Positions 50,661 to 55,078 of a DNA stretch of 55,078 nt are shown piece by piece. Origin of the DNA: Novosphingobium colocasiae (GTDB lineage: Bacteria; Pseudomonadota; Alphaproteobacteria; Sphingomonadales; Sphingomonadaceae); NCBI RefSeq assembly GCF_014652555.1, contig NZ_BMZA01000017.1, positions 1 through 55,078 of the forward strand, written 5' to 3'. Numbering within the stretch: position 1 is the stretch's first letter; each line of letters begins with the position of its first letter. The notes under the pieces are model-generated. The model searched no databases. It was not told the DNA's origin and saw only the letters and a program-made list of their open reading frames with translations. The position numbers and the translations under genes were made by a program.

Positions 50661-51908
50661 CTAACCGGCGGCGTGGGCAGGGTCGAGAGCGAATTTGGCC
50701 GCGCTGCTTGCGGTTTCGGGCATCGGGATCGATCGCATGGCGATATCGGCGATATCGCGCGGGCCCAGGTCCAGCCGGATCGGCTGCAGCCCGCCGGTCT
50801 CCCCCGGCAGACCCAGCACGAAGGCGCGGCGCGCCACCAGCGTGCCGTCCGCGCCGACAAAGGCCAGCCGCAGCAGCGGCACGAACGCACTGGTCCCGGC
50901 CTGCCGCAGCGGCTCCACCGTCGCCAGCGGTAGCCGTACTTCGGCAGCAAAGCCGCCCAGCTCCGGCCCGATCCGGCCAAGCGGCGCAAGCTGGGCAAGC
51001 GGGGGCGCAAGCTGCTCCTCGGCCGACTGGCCACTGCGCGCATAGCCCAGGTCGCCGTGGACTGTGAACGGCGCGCGCGGGTCCGGCTCGTCCGACACCG
51101 CCGCGATGCGCAGCGGCAGGGTGGCATAGACCAGCGACAGGCGCAGCTTGCCGGGCAGGATATCGAGGCTGGCCATGCCCGCTGCGGGACGCTGCGGGGT
51201 CGGTGGCGGCGCAAAGGCTGGGCTCGGCGGTGCCGGGGCGGGTTGGGGTGGCGTTGGATCGCCCGCCGTGGCGATGTCCGGGGTATCGTCCGGCTCAGGC
51301 TGCAGTGCGGTGTCGGGATCTGCGTCTGCCACGGCGGAGCGTCGCCGGGCCGAAAAGACCCCGGCAGCAACCAGCAGCACCGCAACCAGCGCCAGCAGGC
51401 CCGCCGGCACGATCCACCACCACGCCAGCCAGCCGGGCCCCTGCGATGCCGGCCGGGGCGGGGCGGTGACGGTGGGATCGGGGGCGGGATACCACTCTTC
51501 CTGCACCGTCGGCGCAGCGGCGGGGGCAGGGCGCGCCGGGCGGCTGTCGCGCACCGCACGATCAACGGGCGTCGCCGGAGCAGCAGGCGTGGCAGCGGCG
51601 GTAGGCGCATTCGCAGCGGGCGAGGGGGCAGTGCGGGCAGGCGCAGCGTCCGACGGCACCGTTGGCCGGGGCGTTGGCACGCTCGCGGTCGGCCGGGGGG
51701 TGGGCGTAGGGCTGGCTTTGGGGGAGGACACGACCGGGTGATCGGTATCGACCGGGCCCTGCTGCGTAGGGGCCTGGGTGGCGGGTGCAGGCGGCAGGCT
51801 CCACCCGCCGGCATCTTGCGCGCTGCCTGCCGTCGGCCATGCGGCACTGGCGGCCAATGCCGTCAGCAAGGCCAGCGATTGCCCGGATTTGGTGAACTGT
51901 GCCCTCAT
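50661..51908 (-). CDS. Exported single-pass membrane protein with Pro/Thr/Ala-rich linker, function unknown
   Basis: 415 residues from the ATG at 51908. A signal-like N-terminus (SLALLTALAASAAWPTAGSA) is followed by about 125 residues very rich in Pro, Ala and Thr with PTPTP-type repeats. A transmembrane helix lies at 160-184 (WLAWWWIVPAGLLALVAVLLVAA). After a second Pro-rich stretch comes a compact beta-rich domain (about 230-410: LDILPGKLRLSLVYATLPLRIAAV, PFTVHGDLGYAR, AFVPLLRLAFVGADG). The family is not recognised. The topology would place the linker outside the inner membrane and the C-terminal domain in the cytoplasm. It ends 15 bp before the metC start on the same strand and may be cotranscribed. 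Confidence 0.7.
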   Translation of the reverse strand: MRAQFTKSGQSLALLTALAASAAWPTAGSAQDAGGWSLPPAPATQAPTQQGPVDTDHPVVSSPKASPTPTPRPTASVPTPRPTVPSDAAPARTAPSPAANAPTAAATPAAPATPVDRAVRDSRPARPAPAAAPTVQEEWYPAPDPTVTAPPRPASQGPGWLAWWWIVPAGLLALVAVLLVAAGVFSARRRSAVADADPDTALQPEPDDTPDIATAGDPTPPQPAPAPPSPAFAPPPTPQRPAAGMASLDILPGKLRLSLVYATLPLRIAAVSDEPDPRAPFTVHGDLGYARSGQSAEEQLAPPLAQLAPLGRIGPELGGFAAEVRLPLATVEPLRQAGTSAFVPLLRLAFVGADGTLVARRAFVLGLPGETGGLQPIRLDLGPRDIADIAMRSIPMPETASSAAKFALDPAHAAG

Positions 51909-52053
51909 GTTGCCGGGCAGTCGGCACCGGGCGGGCTGAACAAAGACTGAATCCCGGCGGCGAAACCCGATCGCGGCGAATCTGACCGGGCAAGGCGAGA
52001 ACATCGCACGACGAAGCTTGTCAGCGCCGGTCCGAGCGGCCATGGCCAAGGCC

Positions 52054-52527
52054 ATGACCGATACGCCCGAACCCGTGCACCCGGCCCCGCTGCATCTGGG
52101 CCAGACCAGCCCCTTGCCCGCATCGCCCGAAGCGGCGGTGCTCGATTACGTCCCCAATCCCCGCGCGGGCAGCCTCTACATGGTGCGTTTCGCCGCGCCG
52201 GAGTTCACCTCGCTCTGCCCCGTCACTGGACAGCCCGATTTCGCGCATCTGGTGATCGATTACGCGCCGGGCGAAACCATCGTCGAATCGAAAAGCCTCA
52301 AGCTGTTCCTGGGATCGTTCCGCAACCATTGCGGCTTTCACGAGGATGTCACGGTGGGCATTGGCCAGCGCCTGTTTTCCGAAATGAAACCGCAGTGGCT
52401 GCGCATCGGCGGATACTGGTACCCGCGCGGCGGCATCCCGATCGATGTGTTCTGGCAATCCGGGCCTGTGCCGCAAGGGCTGTGGGCCCCCGATCAGGGC
52501 GTGGCTGGCTATCGCGGCCGGGGCTGA
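52054..52527 (+). CDS. queF: NADPH-dependent 7-cyano-7-deazaguanine (preQ0) reductase
   Basis: 157 residues, the short unimodular QueF type. Catalytic cysteine in [15 protein letters not shown]; QueF signature in [22 protein letters not shown]-terminal [22 protein letters not shown]. It reduces the nitrile of preQ0 to the amine preQ1 in queuosine synthesis for tRNA. The ATG at 52054 gives an MTDTPEP start of family-typical length; ATG at 52042 or TTG at 52018 would add 4 or 12 residues. It is divergent from the Pro-rich membrane protein gene. Confidence 0.93.
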   Translation: MTDTPEPVHPAPLHLGQTSPLPASPEAAVLDYVPNPRAGSLYMVRFAAPEFTSLCPVTGQPDFAHLVIDYAPGETIVESKSLKLFLGSFRNHCGFHEDVTVGIGQRLFSEMKPQWLRIGGYWYPRGGIPIDVFWQSGPVPQGLWAPDQGVAGYRGRG

Positions 52528-52794
52528 TCAGCGCGCTGACGCGAACTGCACGTTCACGCGGTTGATATCGACCGTGCGCTTGCCGATCGCGGCCAGCTTG
52601 TTCGTGGTCATGCACTGGGCATAGACCGTGGGATATTCCGCCCGCATGGCCGCGTCGCTGGTCAGCGCGTCTTCCACCCGGGCAGAACACAGGGCCTGCG
52701 TCTGGTAGGTATCGGCCTTGGCGGCGATCCGCTGGCATTCGGTGCCGTCATCGGTGCAGCCGAACAGCGCGAGGGCGAAGAGAGTGGTGCTCAT
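52528..52794 (-). CDS. Small exported protein, possible lipoprotein
   Basis: 88 residues with a short hydrophobic N-terminus (TTLFALALFGC) ending in a cysteine that could be a lipobox, although no basic residue precedes it. The mature part has three more cysteines (ECQR, ALCSAR, AQCMTT) and no recognised domain. GGAGAG lies before the ATG. It is convergent with queF, with stops adjacent and no gap. Function unknown. Confidence 0.65.
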   Translation of the reverse strand: MSTTLFALALFGCTDDGTECQRIAAKADTYQTQALCSARVEDALTSDAAMRAEYPTVYAQCMTTNKLAAIGKRTVDINRVNVQFASAR

Positions 52795-52911
52795 GGAGGC
52801 TCTCCTATTCCCAGTTTGAACGCCGCCCCCCGCCGATGTATCCCGTCGGCGGCGGAAAAAAGGATCGCCGCCGTCTGGAACCCGGGGCGGGCTTGCGCGT
52901 AAGACGGCGCC

Positions 52912-54477
52912 ATGGATCAGACCAAAGCCAAGCTTATCATCCGCCCCGCCACCGTCTCGGACGCGCCCGCCATCGCCCGCCTGTCGGTCAAGGTCTATGG
53001 CACCGTCGATGCCTTCACCCGCGCCGAAGTGCGCGGCCAGATCGTCAATTTTCCCGAAGGCCAGTTCGTCGCCGAATACGAAGGCAAAGTGGTGGGCCAC
53101 TGCGCCACGATGATCCTCACCGCGCAGGACGCCTTCCGCCCGCATACCTGGGAAGAGATCAGCAACGGCGGCTATGGCCGCCCGCCCGCGCCCGAAGGCG
53201 ATGTGCTCTATGGCTTCGAAGTCGCGGTCGATCCCGATTTCCGCCGCCTGCGCATCGGCCAGCGCCTTTATCGCAAGCGGCGCGAGGTCTGCCAGTATTT
53301 CGAACTGAAGGGCATCGCCTTCGCCGGCCGCATGCCCGGCTATGCCCGGCAGAAGCGCCGCTATCCCAACCCCGCCGATTATGTGCAGGCGGTGCGGGAA
53401 AAGAAGCTGCGCGATCAGGTCATCCAGTTCCAGATGAACGAAGGCTACGAGCCGCGCGGCGTGCTGCCCGGCTATCTGCCGCAGGACAAGGAAAGCGGCG
53501 GCAACGCCGTGATGATGTACTGGACCAATCCGCTGGCCCCGCGCGATACCGGCAAGGCCATCCCCGGCTTCAAGGAACGGGTGCCCAGCTCGGTGCGGGT
53601 CGCCACCGTCCAGTTCATGATGCGCAAGATCGAGACGATCGACCAGTTCGAGGAACAGGCTGAATACTGGGTGGACGTGGCAGCGGACTATCAGGCGGAC
53701 TTCGTGGTGTTTCCCGAACTGTTCACGCTGGAACTGCTGTCGATCGAGGAAACCAAGCTGGACCCTGCCAAGGCGATCGAGAAGGTGGCAACCTATACCG
53801 AGCGTTTCGTCGAATTCATGCAGCGCATGGCGGTCAGCTATAACATCAACATCATCGGCGGTTCGCACCCGACGCGGGTCAAGCTGGGCGGCGGGCGCAG
53901 CGAAATCCGCAACATCGCCTATGTGTTCCTGCGCGATGGATCGACGCACGAGGTGCAGAAGCTGCACCCCACCCCTTCCGAACGGCGCTGGTGGAACATC
54001 AAGGGCGGCTACGGGGCGAACGTCATCCCCACCGATTGCGGCCCGATCGGGGTGATGATCTGCTATGACAGCGAATTCCCCGAACTCGCCCGCCACCTCG
54101 TCAACCAGGGCGCGCTGATGCTGTTCGTGCCGTTCTGTACCGATGAACGGCGCGGCTTCCTGCGGGTGCGGTATTGCTGCCAGGCGCGCGCGGTGGAAAA
54201 CCAGTGCTATGTCGTCACCTCAGGCGTGGTCGGCAACCTGCCCAATGTCGAAAACATGGACGTCCATTACGCCGAAAGCGCCATCCTCACCCCGTCCGAT
54301 TTCCCCTTCGCGCGCGATGGCGTCGCCGCCGATACCGCGCCGAACACCGAAACCATCGCCATCGCCGACCTCAGCCTCGACGCCTTGCTGACCGCGCGGC
54401 AATCGGGCGCGGTGCAGAACCTCAAGGACCGGCGCTTCGATCTCTACCGCGTGGAATGGACGCAGGCGCAGGGGTGA
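52912..54477 (+). CDS. GNAT acetyltransferase - carbon-nitrogen hydrolase fusion
   Basis: 521 residues. Residues 1-215 form a GNAT N-acetyltransferase fold (IIRPATVSDAPAIARLSVKVYG; acetyl-CoA loop region VDPDFRRLRIGQRLYRKRRE). Residues 225-510 are a nitrilase-superfamily amidohydrolase with a complete catalytic triad: E269 (FPELF), K350 (VQKLHPTPSERRWW) and C384 (MICYDSEFPE). Such fusions are widespread in bacteria, and the substrate is unknown. The hydrolase domain probably deamidates or hydrolyses an amide. The protein is cytoplasmic. The gene stands alone, with 117 bp between it and the divergent small lipoprotein gene. Confidence 0.88.
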   Translation: MDQTKAKLIIRPATVSDAPAIARLSVKVYGTVDAFTRAEVRGQIVNFPEGQFVAEYEGKVVGHCATMILTAQDAFRPHTWEEISNGGYGRPPAPEGDVLYGFEVAVDPDFRRLRIGQRLYRKRREVCQYFELKGIAFAGRMPGYARQKRRYPNPADYVQAVREKKLRDQVIQFQMNEGYEPRGVLPGYLPQDKESGGNAVMMYWTNPLAPRDTGKAIPGFKERVPSSVRVATVQFMMRKIETIDQFEEQAEYWVDVAADYQADFVVFPELFTLELLSIEETKLDPAKAIEKVATYTERFVEFMQRMAVSYNINIIGGSHPTRVKLGGGRSEIRNIAYVFLRDGSTHEVQKLHPTPSERRWWNIKGGYGANVIPTDCGPIGVMICYDSEFPELARHLVNQGALMLFVPFCTDERRGFLRVRYCCQARAVENQCYVVTSGVVGNLPNVENMDVHYAESAILTPSDFPFARDGVAADTAPNTETIAIADLSLDALLTARQSGAVQNLKDRRFDLYRVEWTQAQG

Positions 54478-54499
54478 GGTCCCCCGCCGCCGTCACCGT

Positions 54500-54790
54500 T
54501 CAGACCGCCCGCAGGACGTCGCGGGCCTCGTGCGGCAAACGGGCGATTACGGACAGATAGGCGCTGGCGGTGGCGTCGGGTTGCCGACGGCCCTGTTCCC
54601 AGCCTTTCAGCGTTGCCAGCGGGATGTGATAGGCGCTGGCGAATGCCTGTTGCGACAGGCCCAGCGTCTCGCGGATTGCGCGCACATCGGGGACATCGAT
54701 GGTGTGGACGCGGGCTACTGTGCCGGTGCCCCGGGCATGCGCTGCGGCCTCTTCCATTGCCGCGATCAGATCCTGGCCAAAGTCCGTCAT
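54500..54790 (-). CDS. HigA-like antitoxin with XRE helix-turn-helix
   Basis: 96 residues. The C-terminal two-thirds hold a Cro/C1-type helix-turn-helix (VRAIRETLGLSQQAFASAYHIPLATLKGWEQGRRQP), matching HigA/NadS-type antitoxins. The N-terminal 28 residues are Ala-rich helix. It follows, after 12 bp, a truncated RelE/HigB toxin gene on the same strand (toxin-first order typical of higBA). It normally neutralises the toxin and represses the operon. With the toxin broken it may persist as an orphan regulator. Confidence 0.82.
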   Translation of the reverse strand: MTDFGQDLIAAMEEAAAHARGTGTVARVHTIDVPDVRAIRETLGLSQQAFASAYHIPLATLKGWEQGRRQPDATASAYLSVIARLPHEARDVLRAV

Positions 54791-54802
54791 CGCCGTGTTC
54801 CT

Positions 54803-55015
54803 TTACCTTCCATCTGCGGTGGCCTTGATGATGGCTGCGAAGCCGGTCACCGCTTTCTTTTCCTCTGTGCTCAGATCGGTTGCCTGAGCCTTGGCATAAG
54901 CGAGCAGCAGGTAAAGCGGGCAATCCGAGCGGTAATAGAAATAGATCACCCGGGCTCCGCCGCGCTTGCCGCTGCCCGAACGCGCCCAACGCAGCTTTCT
55001 GACCCCGCCCGTACC
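54803..55015 (-). pseudogene. N-terminally truncated RelE/HigB toxin remnant
   Basis: The frame reads 66 residues from the valine codon at 55001-55003 to the stop at 54803: VRKLRWARSGSGKRGG, then ARVIYFYYRSDCPLYLLLAYAK and a Lys/Ala-rich tail. This is the conserved C-terminal half of RelE/HigB toxins. Such toxins usually have about 40 more residues before this motif. Here the frame is closed by a TAG at 55016-55018, with no ATG, GTG or TTG start and unrelated sequence beyond. The gene is therefore broken by deletion or rearrangement. Confidence 0.75.
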
Positions 55016-55078
55016 CTACCGGATTCACACATTGAGTTGGCATTGTAGTGTTTGAGCGGCGCGTTTGGCGGCTTGGAT

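Noticed and set aside
1..55078. tRNA, rRNA, CRISPR arrays, full insertion sequences, prophage genes
   Set aside because: None could be recognised by eye; small RNAs and riboswitches cannot be excluded without covariance-model searches.

Overview
The window is a dense, very GC-rich bacterial chromosome segment. Gene content and intergenic repeats suggest an alphaproteobacterium of the Sphingomonadales (Novosphingobium/Sphingomonas-like). This is inferred from protein style, ATGA/TGATG-coupled operons and two dispersed repeat types that I recall from sphingomonads; no rRNA, tRNA or marker gene confirms it. No phage, insertion sequence or CRISPR array is visible.

Layout. 0.1-2.7 kb: a UdgX-type uracil-DNA glycosylase and its partner radical SAM protein. 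2.9-6.5 kb: a GH130 glycoside phosphorylase/hydrolase and a two-domain glycosyltransferase. 6.9-8.3 kb: an aldehyde dehydrogenase. 8.5-39.2 kb: the remarkable part, a c-type cytochrome/secretion/cAMP island (below). 39.4-40.6 kb: an MFS exporter. 40.7-40.9 kb: a MITE-like repeat. 40.9-44.9 kb: an assimilatory sulfate reduction operon (cobA, DUF2849, cysI, DUF934, cysH). 45.4-47.1 kb: a PilZ-HTH regulator and a degenerate PAS-GGDEF protein, both preceded by the same palindrome. 47.3-55 kb: OmpA-like protein, MscS channel, metC, a membrane protein, queF, a small lipoprotein, a GNAT-nitrilase fusion, and a HigA-like antitoxin with a broken HigB toxin.

The island. Two long operons converge at 15.4-15.5 kb. 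The plus operon (9.5-15.4 kb) encodes, in order: a cytoplasmic FAD oxidoreductase fused to two cyclic-nucleotide-binding domains and a four-cluster ferredoxin domain; a five-helix cytochrome-b-like membrane protein; a forkhead-associated (phosphothreonine-binding) domain joined through one membrane helix to a decaheme cytochrome; and a CpdA-like metallophosphoesterase. The minus operon (39.2-15.6 kb) encodes, in order: an exported TPR-CHAT protease-like protein; a CHASE2 class III adenylate cyclase; a FecR-domain protein; a TpsB/FhaC transporter; a 2,165-residue TpsA exoprotein; a pentaheme cytochrome; a lipoprotein with two GlcG/HbpS domains; an outer-membrane beta-barrel; and a decaheme cytochrome with an LVIVD beta-propeller. 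Most junctions overlap or lie within a few bases. A TPR protein resembling the cytochrome-c maturation factor CcmI/CycH is divergent from the plus operon.

Read together, the genes could form a path for electrons from a cytoplasmic donor through the inner membrane, a periplasmic multiheme relay and an outer-membrane barrel to the cell surface. The island carries its own cAMP synthesis (cyclase), cAMP sensing (binding domains on the oxidoreductase) and probable cAMP removal (CpdA-like). The path, its direction and the cAMP gating are inference; the domains, heme motifs and gene order are seen directly.
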